This document shows, in pieces, positions 23,864 to 33,454 of a stretch of DNA of 64,000 nt (positions are counted from its first letter, which is position 1; each line of letters starts with the position of its first letter). The position numbers were made by a program, and so were the translations under genes. The stretch is from Hydrogenophaga pseudoflava (GTDB taxonomy: Bacteria > Pseudomonadota > Gammaproteobacteria > Burkholderiales > Burkholderiaceae_C), in NCBI RefSeq assembly GCF_031020795.1, contig NZ_JAVHJP010000001.1, forward strand, positions 372,001-436,000. Reading direction: 5' to 3'. The notes beneath the pieces were generated by a model. The model did no database searches. It saw only the letters and a program-made list of their open reading frames with translations, and was not told the origin of the DNA.

Positions 23864-24736
23864 TCAACCCCGCGCGAGGATGAGCGCGGTGCCCGCCACC
23901 GCCAGCACCGCCCCCACCCAGGCCCCCAGGGCGGGCCGGCGCCGGTAGACCGCCCACAGCAGCGGCAGCAGCAGCACCGGCGTCACCGACGAGAAGATCG
24001 CCACCAGTCCCGCCTGGCCGTGGCGCATGGCGTAGAGGATCAGCGTCATGCCCAGCGCCATGGCGACGGCCGCGCTCAGGAAGGTGAGCCACGCATCCTG
24101 TGCGCGCAACGACTGCCGCGCCTTCGCGCCGGGCCAGCCCGAGGCCAGCAGCAGGCCGTGCGCGGCCAGCGCCAGACTCATGCGCACCGCCGAGGCGCTG
24201 ACCGCGTCGATGCCGGACGCCATCAGCGGCTTGAGCATCAGCGTCGCCACCGACTGGCACAGGGCCGCGACCAGGCCCAGCCCCACGCCGACCACCAGCC
24301 GGCCCCGGGTCTGTTCCCAGCCGTGCGATTCGTCCTCGCGCTTGCCCCAGAGCACGGCCATCATCACGCCGCCCACCAGCAGCGCGCTGCCGACCAGCGC
24401 CCAGCCGCGGATCACCTCGCTCAGGAACAGCCAGGCCAGCAGGGCCGAGAACATCGCATGGGTGGCGAACAGCACGCCCGAGCGGCGCGGGCCCAGGCGG
24501 TTCATGCAGGCGAACAGCGCGGTGTCGCCGATGAAGATGCCGATCACGCCCGACAGACCCAGCAGGCCGATGGCCGCGGCGTCCAGGTCGCGCCAGCCAC
24601 CGCCCGCCAGGGCGATGCCCCAGAGGATGGCGCTGGCGAACAGCATGCGCCAGCGGCTGAAGGCAAACGCTCCCAGGCGCTGCGCCGGTGGGGCGGAGAA
24701 GAGGCTGGACACCGCCCAGCTGGCGGCGGCCACCAC
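23864..24736 (-). CDS. EamA/DMT-superfamily transporter
   Basis: About 290 residues with ten hydrophobic segments in two EamA repeats, as in drug/metabolite exporters. Substrate unknown. The start is uncertain because the frame has no ATG at the expected place. I chose the GTG at 24736, which has GAGG about 7 bases upstream. The likely full first helix (from LILVRPEAL) would need a CTG start overlapping the end of pmbA. It follows pmbA closely and is probably co-transcribed. Confidence 0.8.
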   Translation of the reverse strand: MVAAASWAVSSLFSAPPAQRLGAFAFSRWRMLFASAILWGIALAGGGWRDLDAAAIGLLGLSGVIGIFIGDTALFACMNRLGPRRSGVLFATHAMFSALLAWLFLSEVIRGWALVGSALLVGGVMMAVLWGKREDESHGWEQTRGRLVVGVGLGLVAALCQSVATLMLKPLMASGIDAVSASAVRMSLALAAHGLLLASGWPGAKARQSLRAQDAWLTFLSAAVAMALGMTLILYAMRHGQAGLVAIFSSVTPVLLLPLLWAVYRRRPALGAWVGAVLAVAGTALILARG

Positions 24737-24762
24737 CGCAAGCGCCTCGGGCCGGACCAGGA

Positions 24763-26187
24763 TCAGCTCCCGGCGACCTTCATGCGGTTGATGAGGATCG
24801 AACCGACGGTCTTGGAGCCGTAGGTGTAGGCATCGGCGCCCACCGCCTCGATCCCCTTGAGCATGTCCTTCAGGTTGCCGGCGATGGTGATCTCCTGCAC
24901 CGGGAACGCGATCTCGCCGTTCTCGACCCAGTAGCCCGAGGCGCCACGAGAGTAGTCGCCGGTCACGTAGTTCACGCCCTGGCCCATCAATTCGGTGACG
25001 AACAGGCCACGCCCCAGCTTCCGGATCATGGCGTCCAGGTCGTCGCCCGGGCGCGTCAGGCGGCTGGACAGCGTGAGGTTGTGCGAGCCCCCTGCGTTGC
25101 CGGTGGTGCGCATGCCCAGCTTGCGCGCCGAGTAGGTGGAGAGGAAGTAGCCCTGCACCTTGCCGGCCGACAGCACCTTGCGGCGCACGGTCTTCACGCC
25201 CTCGTCGTCGAACGGCGCGCTGCCCTTGCCGCCGACGAGGTGCGGGTCTTCCACGATGTCCAGGTGCGGCGCCATCACCTTCTTGCCCAGGCTGTCGGCC
25301 AGGAAGGTGGTCTTGCGGTAGAGCGCACCGCCGCTGGTGGCCTGCACGTAGGCGCCCAGCAGGCCGGCGGCCAGGGGCGACTCGAACAGCACCGGGCATT
25401 CGGTGGTCGGAATCTTGCGCGCGTTCAGGCGCGAAAGCGCGCGCTCGGCGGCGTAGCGGCCCACGGCCTCGGGGGTGGCCAGGTCCTGTGGCGCGCGCAC
25501 CGAGCTGTACCAGTAGTCGCGTTGCATGTGCGCGCCCTTGCCGGCGATCGGCGCCACCGACAGGCTGTGGCGCGAGCTGGCGTAGCCGCCGCTGAAGATG
25601 CCGGGCCGGCCGCGCTCGCCGCCGCGCATGTGGGCGGTGAAAAAGTGCGACTGCTGGGCCGAGACGCTGGCGCCTTCGCTGTTGCTGATCTTCCTGCTGG
25701 TGGCAAACGCCGCCTGCTCGCAGGCCAGCGCGAGGCGCACCGCTTCGTCGGACGTGACGGCCCAGGGATGGAACAGGTCCAGGTCGGGGTAGCGGTCGGC
25801 GATGTCCTCGGGGTCGGGCAGGCCGGCCACCGGGTCTTCGGCCGTGAAGCGTGCGATGTCGTAAGCGGCCTGCACCGTCTGGCGCACGGCTTCCGCAGAG
25901 AAGTCGGAGGTCGAGGCGTTGCCGCGGCGGCGACCGAGGTAGACCGTGACGCCCAGCGACTTGTCGCGGTTGCGTTCGACGTTCTCCAGCTCGCCCTTGC
26001 GCACGCTCACGTTCAGACCGGCGCCTTCCGAGACTTCGGCGGCCGCGTCAACCGCGCCCAGGCGCTTGGCCTCAGCCAGCGCGAGGTCCACGACCTCCTC
26101 GAAGCGGCTGCGCGAATACTGGAACCCGGCCAGCGGCGCAGAGGGATCCGAAGGGGTGGACACGGAGGTGGCGGCGGTGTTTTTCAT
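24763..26187 (-). CDS. pmbA: TldE/PmbA-type metalloprotease subunit
   Basis: A 474-residue protein of the TldD/TldE family (RSRFEEVVDLALAEAKRLGA near the start; GGSHNLTLSS about 372-381 near the C-terminus). With TldD it forms a protease that degrades unfolded peptides and trims modified peptides such as microcin B17. TldE itself is the subunit without the metal site. I chose the ATG at 26187; the open frame to 26946 runs antisense through darP. It is divergent from darP with 42 bp between starts. Confidence 0.93.
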   Translation of the reverse strand: MKNTAATSVSTPSDPSAPLAGFQYSRSRFEEVVDLALAEAKRLGAVDAAAEVSEGAGLNVSVRKGELENVERNRDKSLGVTVYLGRRRGNASTSDFSAEAVRQTVQAAYDIARFTAEDPVAGLPDPEDIADRYPDLDLFHPWAVTSDEAVRLALACEQAAFATSRKISNSEGASVSAQQSHFFTAHMRGGERGRPGIFSGGYASSRHSLSVAPIAGKGAHMQRDYWYSSVRAPQDLATPEAVGRYAAERALSRLNARKIPTTECPVLFESPLAAGLLGAYVQATSGGALYRKTTFLADSLGKKVMAPHLDIVEDPHLVGGKGSAPFDDEGVKTVRRKVLSAGKVQGYFLSTYSARKLGMRTTGNAGGSHNLTLSSRLTRPGDDLDAMIRKLGRGLFVTELMGQGVNYVTGDYSRGASGYWVENGEIAFPVQEITIAGNLKDMLKGIEAVGADAYTYGSKTVGSILINRMKVAGS

Positions 26188-26229
26188 GGCGGCGGCTATG
26201 ATACTTGCCGCCCTCTTCTCCCCTCCCCC

Positions 26230-26892
26230 ATGGCCCGCAAACCCACAAAAGGCTACTTCGTCCGCGGCCATTTCGTCGCCGTCGGCAGCGAACTGGACCT
26301 CGAACTCAAACGCGAACTCAAGGGTTCGGTCGACATGAGCAAGACCGACCTCAAGAAGCACAGCGACCACCTGCAGTCGCTGGGCGAGAGCCTGCTGACG
26401 TTGCGCGCCGACCTCATGGCGCGCCTGCGCGAAGCCCATGAGGACGTCGACGACAAGCTGATCGACGCGTTGCAGGAGGCCAAACGCATCACCAACTTCG
26501 AGGGCAAGCGGCGCCAGATGCAGTTCATCGGCAAGCTCATGCGCAAGCTCGGTGAAGACACCATCGCGGCCATCGAAGCCGCGCTGGAAGAACAGCGCAA
26601 GCCCTCGGCCCGCGAGACCCTGGCCCTGCACCAAGCCGAACAGTGGCGCGACCGCCTGATCACCGACGATGGCGCGCTCACCGACTGGATGCAGGCAGCG
26701 CCCGATACCGATGTGCAACAGCTGCGCGCCCTGATCCGACAGGCCCGCAAGGACGCGCAAGGCGTGACCGAGCGCCCCGGGGAGGCCCAGCGCCACGGCA
26801 AGGCCTACCGCGAGATCTTTCAGCTGGTGCGCGCCGCATTGAACCGCGACGACACCGACGAACCCACTTCCGCAGAAGACGACCATGAGTGA
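26230..26892 (+). CDS. darP: ribosome biogenesis factor DarP/YjgA
   Basis: A 220-residue highly charged, mostly helical protein of the YjgA (DUF615) family (SKTDLKKHSDHLQSLGESL at about 36-54, KRITNFEGKRRQMQFIGKLMR at about 85-105). DarP associates with late 50S subunit precursors and aids their maturation. The start is the ATG at 26230, directly after a pyrimidine-rich stretch. It overlaps mog by 8 bp, so the two are translationally coupled. Confidence 0.92.
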   Translation: MARKPTKGYFVRGHFVAVGSELDLELKRELKGSVDMSKTDLKKHSDHLQSLGESLLTLRADLMARLREAHEDVDDKLIDALQEAKRITNFEGKRRQMQFIGKLMRKLGEDTIAAIEAALEEQRKPSARETLALHQAEQWRDRLITDDGALTDWMQAAPDTDVQQLRALIRQARKDAQGVTERPGEAQRHGKAYREIFQLVRAALNRDDTDEPTSAEDDHE

Positions 26893-27478
26893 CGCTTTCG
26901 ACCCGGTGCGCATCGGCATCGTCTCCATCAGCGACCGCGCCAGCACCGGCGTCTACGAGGACAAGGGCCTGCCCACCCTGCGCGAGTGGCTGGGCAAGGC
27001 GCTGAAGAATCCGATCACGTTTGAGGAACGGTTGATCCCGGACGAGCAGGGCATCATCAGCGCCACCCTGATCGAACTGGTCGATGCCGGCTGTGCCCTG
27101 GTGCTGACCACCGGCGGCACCGGTCCGGCCAGGCGCGACGTGACGCCCGAAGCCACGCTGGCGGTGGCACACAAGGAAATGCCCGGCTTCGGCGAACAGA
27201 TGCGCCAGATCAGCCTGGCCTTCGTTCCCACGGCCATCCTCTCGCGCCAGGTCGCCGTGATCCGCGACAACAGCCTGATCATCAACCTGCCTGGCCAGCC
27301 CAAGGCGATTGCGGAGACGCTGGAAGGCGCGAAGAACGCCGACGGCGGCGTGCGCGTCAACGGCATCTTCGCCGCCGTGCCCTACTGCATCGACCTGATC
27401 GGCGGGCCCTACCTCGAAACCAACGACGAGGTCGTCAAGGGCTGGCGCCCGAAGAACGCCGTGCGTCCGGCGCGCTGA
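26885..27478 (+). CDS. mog: molybdopterin adenylyltransferase
   Basis: A 197-residue MogA/MoaB-family enzyme that adenylates molybdopterin before molybdenum insertion. The motif TTGGTGPARRDVTPEAT (about 78-94) is the MPT-binding loop, and PGQPKAIAETL (about 137-147) is also conserved. It serves molybdoenzymes such as the nitrate reductase at 12405, although the genes are 11 kb apart. It overlaps darP by 8 bp. Confidence 0.94.
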   Translation: MSDAFDPVRIGIVSISDRASTGVYEDKGLPTLREWLGKALKNPITFEERLIPDEQGIISATLIELVDAGCALVLTTGGTGPARRDVTPEATLAVAHKEMPGFGEQMRQISLAFVPTAILSRQVAVIRDNSLIINLPGQPKAIAETLEGAKNADGGVRVNGIFAAVPYCIDLIGGPYLETNDEVVKGWRPKNAVRPAR

Positions 27479-27533
27479 CACCAATCCCGGGGCCCAGGAA
27501 GCCCATCTGCCAACAACGCTTTCGGGGGGAAGC

Positions 27534-28523
27534 ATGCCGGTTTATCGCTGCAACAAATGCGGCCATGTGAGCGAATCGGGTGTCGCCGGGACGCAGGTGT
27601 CCTGCGCCGTCTGCCAGGCGCCGTGTTCGGTGTTCGACACCGTGTTCTATGTTCAGAAACTGATCGAGCGCTACGCCGCTGCCATGAGGGAAATCCGGGC
27701 ATTGCAGGCAGACGAGCGGCAGGCAGCCGACAGTGACCCGAATGCGGGCCAGCCCGCTCAGGCGGATGAATCTGACGGGGATACCGACACGGAGAACTTT
27801 GCGACGGCCGCTCAGCATGCGCCCATCGAGCGATGGCTCAAGGCCAAGCAGATTGAAGCCCGTTTCGACCACAGCAACGTGGACACCAGCGGGTACTTCG
27901 ATGAAGCCGCCCAGCAACTGGGTAAAAACCATGCGCTGTTTGGCGAGCTGATTCAGCGCGTCAACTGGTCCTACCGCAAGAGTCACACCGGGCTGAACAT
28001 CGACCTGACCGGAGTCGCCCAGAAAGACGTGCTGGCGCTCACGACCCTCTGCCGCCAGTTCTACAGCCACACCCTGTTCGCCCGGTACCAGTACCAGAAG
28101 CAGGAGAAGGTCATCCGACTCGCGCTCCAGCCCGCGCCCAAAGTCAGGCAGTTCTTTGAAGGCGCCTGGCTCGAGTGGTTCGCGCTGCTGGAAGTGGTGG
28201 ACCACCTCAAGGCGAGGAAGCTGGGCTTTTCCTGCGCCCGTGGTGTGGAGGTCCTTTTTTCCAACGAGGACATGCACGAACTGGATGTCGTGGTGCTGCC
28301 ATCCGGTCAAAATCCCGTCTGCATCGAGTGCAAGACAGGTGAATTCCGGCGCGAGATCGACAAGTACCAGCGTCTTCGCAAGCGGCTGGGAGTGGAACGC
28401 AGCCGATTCATCATCTGTGCCACCGACATCACGGAAGACCAGGCCGTCAGCCTCAGTGCGATGTACGACCTCACCTTCGTGAATCCGGTCTCGCTCGCGC
28501 GCCACCTGAACAGCCTCGTCTGA
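27534..28523 (+). CDS. zinc-ribbon protein with a C-terminal PD-(D/E)XK nuclease-like domain
   Basis: A 329-residue protein of unknown role. The N-terminus has a CxxC...CxxC zinc ribbon (C6, C9, C24, C27). A variable acidic linker (about 60-90) follows. The C-terminal part (about 215-325) contains HELDVVV (D251) and IECKTGE (E265, K267), the spaced D...ExK pattern of PD-(D/E)XK nucleases. It most resembles the DUF1887/Card1-type effector nuclease domain, without a CARF domain. It is a single gene between housekeeping mog and slyD, with codon use somewhat less GC-biased than neighbours. GGGGGAAGC precedes the ATG. It could be a solitary defence or repair nuclease. Confidence 0.7.
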   Translation: MPVYRCNKCGHVSESGVAGTQVSCAVCQAPCSVFDTVFYVQKLIERYAAAMREIRALQADERQAADSDPNAGQPAQADESDGDTDTENFATAAQHAPIERWLKAKQIEARFDHSNVDTSGYFDEAAQQLGKNHALFGELIQRVNWSYRKSHTGLNIDLTGVAQKDVLALTTLCRQFYSHTLFARYQYQKQEKVIRLALQPAPKVRQFFEGAWLEWFALLEVVDHLKARKLGFSCARGVEVLFSNEDMHELDVVVLPSGQNPVCIECKTGEFRREIDKYQRLRKRLGVERSRFIICATDITEDQAVSLSAMYDLTFVNPVSLARHLNSLV

Positions 28524-28541
28524 AACTCTGCCATCCATCCC

Positions 28542-29018
28542 ATGAACATCACCAAAGACACCGTCGTCACCCTCACCTTCCGCGCCAGCGACGCCAGCGG
28601 CAAGCTGCTCGAGGACGGCAAGACGCCGCGCAGCTACCTGCATGGCGGCTATGGCAACACCCTGGCCGGCATCGAGGCTGCACTGGAAGGCCAGGCCGCC
28701 GGCTACCAGACCACCGTGAAGCTCGCGCCGGCCGACGCCTTCGGCGAACGCGACGAGTCCTTGGTCACGACCATTCCGAAGAAGGATTTCCCGCCCGGCG
28801 TCAAGGTTGGTGGCCAGCTCGAAGGCCACGACGACCAGGGCCGGCACCAGGTCTTCACGGTCACCAAGATCAAGGGCGACACCGTGCTGCTCGACGGCAA
28901 CCACCCGCTGGCGGGCCAGACGCTGACCTTCCAGCTCAAGGTGCTGGACGTGAAGGCCGCGACCGCCGAAGAAATCGCCCACGGCCACGCCCACGGCGCG
29001 CACGGCCACCACCATTGA
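28542..29018 (+). CDS. slyD: FKBP-type peptidyl-prolyl isomerase, SlyD
   Basis: A 158-residue SlyD with an FKBP domain split by the insert-in-flap chaperone domain (FGERDESLVTTIPKKDF about 67-83). A short histidine-rich tail (HGHAHGAHGHHH) binds nickel and other metals. It assists folding and metallation, for example of hydrogenases. Its TGA stop overlaps the TTG start of pabB by 4 bp, although the functions are unrelated. Confidence 0.94.
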   Translation: MNITKDTVVTLTFRASDASGKLLEDGKTPRSYLHGGYGNTLAGIEAALEGQAAGYQTTVKLAPADAFGERDESLVTTIPKKDFPPGVKVGGQLEGHDDQGRHQVFTVTKIKGDTVLLDGNHPLAGQTLTFQLKVLDVKAATAEEIAHGHAHGAHGHHH

Positions 29019-30835
29019 GTCGCCGGTCTCCGCTGACCGCCCGCCTGGACTTCCCGGACACCGCACCGGGAGCACCGCCCGGCGCCCGGCTGCGGCTTGA
29101 TTTCGAGCATCCGCTGGGCGTGATCGAGGCCTGGTCGCCGGACCAGGTGCTGCCCGCCATCGAGCAGGTGCAAGCGCAGGCGGCGGCGGGGCGCTGGTGC
29201 GTCGGCGGACTGGCCTACGAAGCGGCACCGGCGTTCGATTCGGCCCTGCCCGTGCGACCGGCCGATCCGCATTGGCCACTGGTCTGGTTCGGCGTCTACG
29301 ACACGCCCTCGGGAGCACCCGACGACCCGGCGCTGGCGGCCGCCCCGATCGACTGGACCGCGGAATGGGGCCGCGCGCACTATCTGCACCAGGCGGACAA
29401 GGCCCGGGAGGCCATGGCCGCCGGCGAGTGTTACCAGATCAACCTCACCACCGCCCTTCGGGGCAGACTGGGCGGAGACCCGGCGGGCTGGATGGCTGCG
29501 CTTCGGCGCCACCAGGGCAGCGGCTACCTGCTGCGGCTGGGCGATGGGGAGCGCCAGGTGCTCAGCGCCTCGCCCGAGCTGTTCTTCGACTGGCAACCCG
29601 ACCCTCAGGGCGGCCGGCTGGTCTGCCGCCCCATGAAGGGCACCGCGGCGCGCGAGAGCGACCCTGCGCTCGACCGGGCCGCGTGCGAGGCGCTGCACGC
29701 CAGCCCCAAGGAGCGCGCGGAGAACGTGATGATCGTGGACCTGCTGCGCAACGACCTCGGCCGTCTGGCCCGGACCGGCAGCGTGCGGGTGGACCGCCTG
29801 CTGGAGGTGGAGGCCTGGCCCACCGTGTGGCAGATGACCTCCACCATCACCGCACGGGTCCGTCCGGGCACCACCCTGACCGAGGTGCTGACCGCGCTCT
29901 TCCCCTGCGGCAGCGTCACCGGTGCGCCCAAGCGGCGCGCCATGCACCACATCACCGCGCTGGAAGACGCGCCGCGCGGTTTCTACTGCGGCGCCCTCGG
30001 CGTGGTGCGGCCGGGCGGTCACACCACTTTCAACGTGCCGATCCGCACGCTCGGCCTGCACCGGTCCGGTGATGAGGCGCGCGATGACCCGTGGCATGCC
30101 CGCTACGGCGTGGGGAGTGGCCTGACGGTGTGCGCCGACCCCGCCGCCGAATGGAGAGAACTGATGACCAAAAGCCGCCACCTGCACCGCATCGGCGAGC
30201 CGTTCGACCTGCTGGAGACCCTGCGACTGGAGCACGGCCGCTACTGGCTGCTGACCCACCACCTGGACCGCCTGCGCGAGAGCGCGGCCCACTTCGGCCA
30301 CCTCTTCGACCCGGCCGCGGTGGAACACGCGCTGGAAGCCGTGCGCCTGGCCCATCCCGGGGGCCTGTGGCGCGTGCGCCTGCTGGTGGATGCCACGGGC
30401 CGGGCCGACGCCCAGGCCTACGCGATGACCGAGACCGCTTCGCCTGTGCGGGTGGCTCTGGCGCCATCGCCGCTGAACACCGAAGAAGCGCTGCAGGAGT
30501 TCATCCGCCACAAGACCACACGGCGCGGGCACTACGAGGCGCTGGCGCCCACCGACCCGGCGGTGTTCGACCACCTGCTGTACAACCAGCGCGGCGAACT
30601 CACCGAGTTCACCCGCGGCAATGTGGCGGTGCGGCTGGACGACCAGTGGTGGACACCGTCGCTGGACTGCGGCCTGCTGCCCGGCACCTACCGGCGCGAG
30701 CTGCTGGCGCAGGGCCGGCTGCAGGAGGCGGTGATCCCGGTGCAGCGGCTGGCGCAGGCCCAAGGCCTGGCCTTCTTCAACGGCCTGCGCGGCTGGCTGG
30801 ACGCGGCGCTGGACGCCGCGCCGCCGCCCCGCTGA
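29015..30835 (+). CDS. pabB: fused aminodeoxychorismate synthase component I / 4-amino-4-deoxychorismate lyase
   Basis: A 606-residue fusion in folate synthesis. Residues about 90-360 are the chorismate-binding PabB domain (RPMKGTAARE, NVMIVDLLRNDLGR, FPCGSVTGAPKRRAM). Residues about 385-605 are a PabC-like class-IV aminotransferase fold with probable PLP lysine K500 (RHKTTRRGHYEA) and NQRGELTE (about 525-532). The PabB half forms aminodeoxychorismate with a glutamine amidotransferase encoded elsewhere, and the PabC half releases 4-aminobenzoate. The start is TTG at 29015, overlapping the slyD stop. It converges on cysE with adjacent stop codons. Confidence 0.92.
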   Translation: MSRRSPLTARLDFPDTAPGAPPGARLRLDFEHPLGVIEAWSPDQVLPAIEQVQAQAAAGRWCVGGLAYEAAPAFDSALPVRPADPHWPLVWFGVYDTPSGAPDDPALAAAPIDWTAEWGRAHYLHQADKAREAMAAGECYQINLTTALRGRLGGDPAGWMAALRRHQGSGYLLRLGDGERQVLSASPELFFDWQPDPQGGRLVCRPMKGTAARESDPALDRAACEALHASPKERAENVMIVDLLRNDLGRLARTGSVRVDRLLEVEAWPTVWQMTSTITARVRPGTTLTEVLTALFPCGSVTGAPKRRAMHHITALEDAPRGFYCGALGVVRPGGHTTFNVPIRTLGLHRSGDEARDDPWHARYGVGSGLTVCADPAAEWRELMTKSRHLHRIGEPFDLLETLRLEHGRYWLLTHHLDRLRESAAHFGHLFDPAAVEHALEAVRLAHPGGLWRVRLLVDATGRADAQAYAMTETASPVRVALAPSPLNTEEALQEFIRHKTTRRGHYEALAPTDPAVFDHLLYNQRGELTEFTRGNVAVRLDDQWWTPSLDCGLLPGTYRRELLAQGRLQEAVIPVQRLAQAQGLAFFNGLRGWLDAALDAAPPPR

Positions 30836-31603
30836 TCACTTGCCGACCAGCTGGTTGAGCTTCTCCGCCTCGAAACACTCGGTCTTGGCCGCGTCGGCCG
30901 GCACGCAGTCCTTCTGCGCCAGCGACAGCTTCTCGATCGCCTGCCACAGCAGAGCGATCTGGTGCTCCTGGCCGGCGGCGTTGTCGATCAGGCTGCGCAT
31001 GGCTTGGGACAGCGGGTCGTCTTCCTGCGTGATGCCGTAGGCCTGGAACTTCGGGTGCGCCTCGGTCACGTCGGCGCTCTCGCCCGACTTGCTCGGAATG
31101 ATGCGTGCCGGAATGCCAACCGCCGTCGCGCCCGCCGGCACCGGCTTGATCACCACCGCATTGCTGCCGATCTTGGCGCCGTCGCCGACCACAAAGCCGC
31201 CCAGCACCTTGGCGCCCGCGCTGACCACCACGTCCTTGCCCAGCGTGGGATGGCGCTTGGTGCCCTTGTAGAGCGAGGTGCCCCCCAGGGTCACGCCCTG
31301 GTAGATGGTGCAGCCGTCGCCGATCTCGGCGGTCTCGCCCACCACCGTGCCCATCGCGTGGTCGAAGAACACACGCTCGCCCAGCTTCGCGCCGGGGTGG
31401 ATCTCGATGCCGGTGAGAAATCGGCCCAGGTGCGACGTGAAGCGTCCCAGCCACTTGAGCCCGTGGGTCCAGAACCAGTGCGCCGGGCGGTGCAGCCATA
31501 CCGCGTGCAGGCCCGGGTAACAGGTGATCACTTCCCAGGTGCTGCGCGCGGCAGGATCGCGCTCAAGGATGCACTGGATGTCGGATCGGATTCGGGCAAA
31601 CAT
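30836..31603 (-). CDS. cysE: serine O-acetyltransferase
   Basis: A 255-residue enzyme that makes O-acetylserine for cysteine synthesis. The N-terminal helical part is short, and hexapeptide repeats form a left-handed beta-helix (about 65-165). Catalytic motifs are [18 protein letters not shown] (about 77-94) and GVTLGG (about 100-105). The C-terminus is longer than the minimal SrpH/CysE type and ends in NQLVGK. I chose the ATG at 31603. It lies 31 bp downstream of trmJ on the same strand, so the two may be one operon. Confidence 0.94.
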   Translation of the reverse strand: MFARIRSDIQCILERDPAARSTWEVITCYPGLHAVWLHRPAHWFWTHGLKWLGRFTSHLGRFLTGIEIHPGAKLGERVFFDHAMGTVVGETAEIGDGCTIYQGVTLGGTSLYKGTKRHPTLGKDVVVSAGAKVLGGFVVGDGAKIGSNAVVIKPVPAGATAVGIPARIIPSKSGESADVTEAHPKFQAYGITQEDDPLSQAMRSLIDNAAGQEHQIALLWQAIEKLSLAQKDCVPADAAKTECFEAEKLNQLVGK

Positions 31604-31634
31604 GGGGCGGGGAGTATGTGAACGGGGAACCAGT

Positions 31635-32384
31635 CTAGCGCTTCGCGCGCTCGGCCGTCTGCAGCATCGCCTTGGCAACACCGCGCAGGATGTGGATTTC
31701 CTCCGGCGTCGGTTGCGCCCGGTTGAACAGTGCGTTCAGGCGCGGCATCAGCTTCTTGGGAGCGGCCGGGTCGAGAAAATCGACCGCCACCAGCGCCTGC
31801 TCCAGGTGACCGAGCATGCCCGCGACCGAGGCCGCGTCGGCCGCCGGACGCTCCGGCGTGGTCGGCGGCGGGGCAAAGCCGCCCAGCGCCTGGCGCCAGT
31901 CGTAGGCGATCAGCTGCACCGCGGCGGCGAGGTTGAGCGAGCCGAAGCCCTCGGCGGTGGGGATGGAGAGACAGGCGTGGCAGCGGTAGACATCCTCGTT
32001 GCGCATGCCGAAGCGCTCGGAACCGAACAGGAAGGCGACGCCCTCGGGTTGCACCGCATCCGGCGCACCGGCCCCGGCGAGCAGCTGCGCGAAGTGCTCG
32101 CGCGGCGCCCGCGTGGGCGGGCCGAAGTCGCGCGGCGTCATGGCCGTGGCACAGAGGTGGCTCACGCCGTCCAGCGCCTCGTCCAGGGTCTCCACGATGC
32201 GCGCCCTTGCCAGCACGTCGTTGGCGCCGCTGGCGCGCTGGATGGTTTCTTCCCTTCGCAGCACGTTGGGCCAGCGCGGGGCGACCAGCACCAGATCGTC
32301 GAAACCCATCACCTTCATGGCCCGGGCGGCGCCACCCACATTGCCGGCGTGGCTGGTCTGGATCAGGATGAAACGGGTGCGCAT
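31635..32384 (-). CDS. trmJ: tRNA (cytidine/uridine-2'-O-)-methyltransferase TrmJ
   Basis: A 249-residue SPOUT enzyme. The start [21 protein letters not shown] and the knot motifs [10 protein letters not shown] (about 118-127) and [10 protein letters not shown] (about 148-157) mark TrmJ, which 2'-O-methylates position 32 of several tRNAs using S-adenosylmethionine. The C-terminal helical dimerisation extension is present. I chose the ATG at 32384; the very long open frame beyond it is antisense to suhB. It is divergent from suhB, as is common in Burkholderiales. Confidence 0.93.
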   Translation of the reverse strand: MRTRFILIQTSHAGNVGGAARAMKVMGFDDLVLVAPRWPNVLRREETIQRASGANDVLARARIVETLDEALDGVSHLCATAMTPRDFGPPTRAPREHFAQLLAGAGAPDAVQPEGVAFLFGSERFGMRNEDVYRCHACLSIPTAEGFGSLNLAAAVQLIAYDWRQALGGFAPPPTTPERPAADAASVAGMLGHLEQALVAVDFLDPAAPKKLMPRLNALFNRAQPTPEEIHILRGVAKAMLQTAERAKR

Positions 32385-32501
32385 GTCGGGTGAGCCGGTA
32401 AAATGCCGGGTATTGTCGCCGCCCCGCATCGCCGGACGCCGCACTCCCGCTCTTCCCCTGCCCACGGCCGCTTCCCGCGGCGCCGTCAAGGAACACAATT
32501 C

Positions 32502-33428
32502 ATGTCGTCCAACCTCCACCCCATGCTGAACGTGGCCATCAAGGCCGCCCGCGCCGCCGGCGCCATCATCAACCGCGCCGCCCTCGACGTCGAGTCGGTC
32601 CGGGTTTCGGCCAAGCAGACCAACGATTTCGTCACCGAAATCGACCATGCGGCGGAGGCCGCGATCATCGAAACCCTGCTGACGGCCTACCCCGACCACG
32701 GCATCTGGGCCGAAGAATCCGGACGACGCGAAGGCAAGGGCCGCGACAAGAACCATGTCTGGATCATCGATCCGCTGGACGGCACCACCAACTTCATCCA
32801 CGGCTTCCCGGTCTACTGCGTGAGCATCGCGCTCATGGTGGGCGGCCGCATCGAGCAGGCCGTGGTCTACGACCCGACCCGCAACGACCTGTTCTGCGCC
32901 ACGCGCGGGCGCGGCGCCTATCTCAACGACCGCCGCATCCGCGTGGCCAAGCGCACCACACTGCGCGACTGCTTGCTGTCCACCGGCTTCCCGTTCCGCC
33001 CGGGCGATGCGTTCCAGACCTACATGAAGATGCTGGGCGATGTGATGCCCCGGTGCGCGGGCGTGCGCCGCCCTGGTTCGGCCGCCCTGGACCTGGCCTA
33101 CGTGGCGGCCGGTTTCTCCGACGGTTTCTTTGAAATGGGCCTGTCGCCCTGGGACGTGGCCGCCGGTGCCCTGCTGGTCACCGAGGCCGGCGGACTGATC
33201 GGCAACTTCACCGGCGAGGCCGACTTCCTGGAGCAGCGCGAGTGCCTGGCCGCCAACCCGCGCATCTACGGCCAGCTCGTGGGCCTGACCGGCAAGTACA
33301 GCAAGTTCGCCAGCGCCGGCGACAAGGCCTCGGTGCGGCAGGCGGTCGCCAAGGACCCTGAGGCCGCCCGCGAGGACCAGCCGTCTGCGGACGACACCCC
33401 GCCCGAGGAGCCCTCCGCGCCGTTCTGA
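32502..33428 (+). CDS. suhB: inositol monophosphatase family protein SuhB
   Basis: A 308-residue metal-dependent phosphatase with the family motifs [15 protein letters not shown] (about 87-101) and [13 protein letters not shown] (about 190-202), plus the conserved EESG. In bacteria SuhB also acts as an antitermination factor in rRNA transcription complexes. The C-terminal 30 residues form a charged, proline-rich tail longer than usual. AAGGAA lies upstream of the ATG at 32502. It converges on the histidine kinase gene. Confidence 0.92.
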   Translation: MSSNLHPMLNVAIKAARAAGAIINRAALDVESVRVSAKQTNDFVTEIDHAAEAAIIETLLTAYPDHGIWAEESGRREGKGRDKNHVWIIDPLDGTTNFIHGFPVYCVSIALMVGGRIEQAVVYDPTRNDLFCATRGRGAYLNDRRIRVAKRTTLRDCLLSTGFPFRPGDAFQTYMKMLGDVMPRCAGVRRPGSAALDLAYVAAGFSDGFFEMGLSPWDVAAGALLVTEAGGLIGNFTGEADFLEQRECLAANPRIYGQLVGLTGKYSKFASAGDKASVRQAVAKDPEAAREDQPSADDTPPEEPSAPF

Positions 33429-33454
33429 CCGCGCAGCGGCGGAGCGTGGGGGCC

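Noticed and set aside
27534..28523. Card1/Can2 CRISPR ancillary nuclease
   Set aside because: There is no CARF domain and no CRISPR array or cas gene in the window; only the nuclease-like core is similar.
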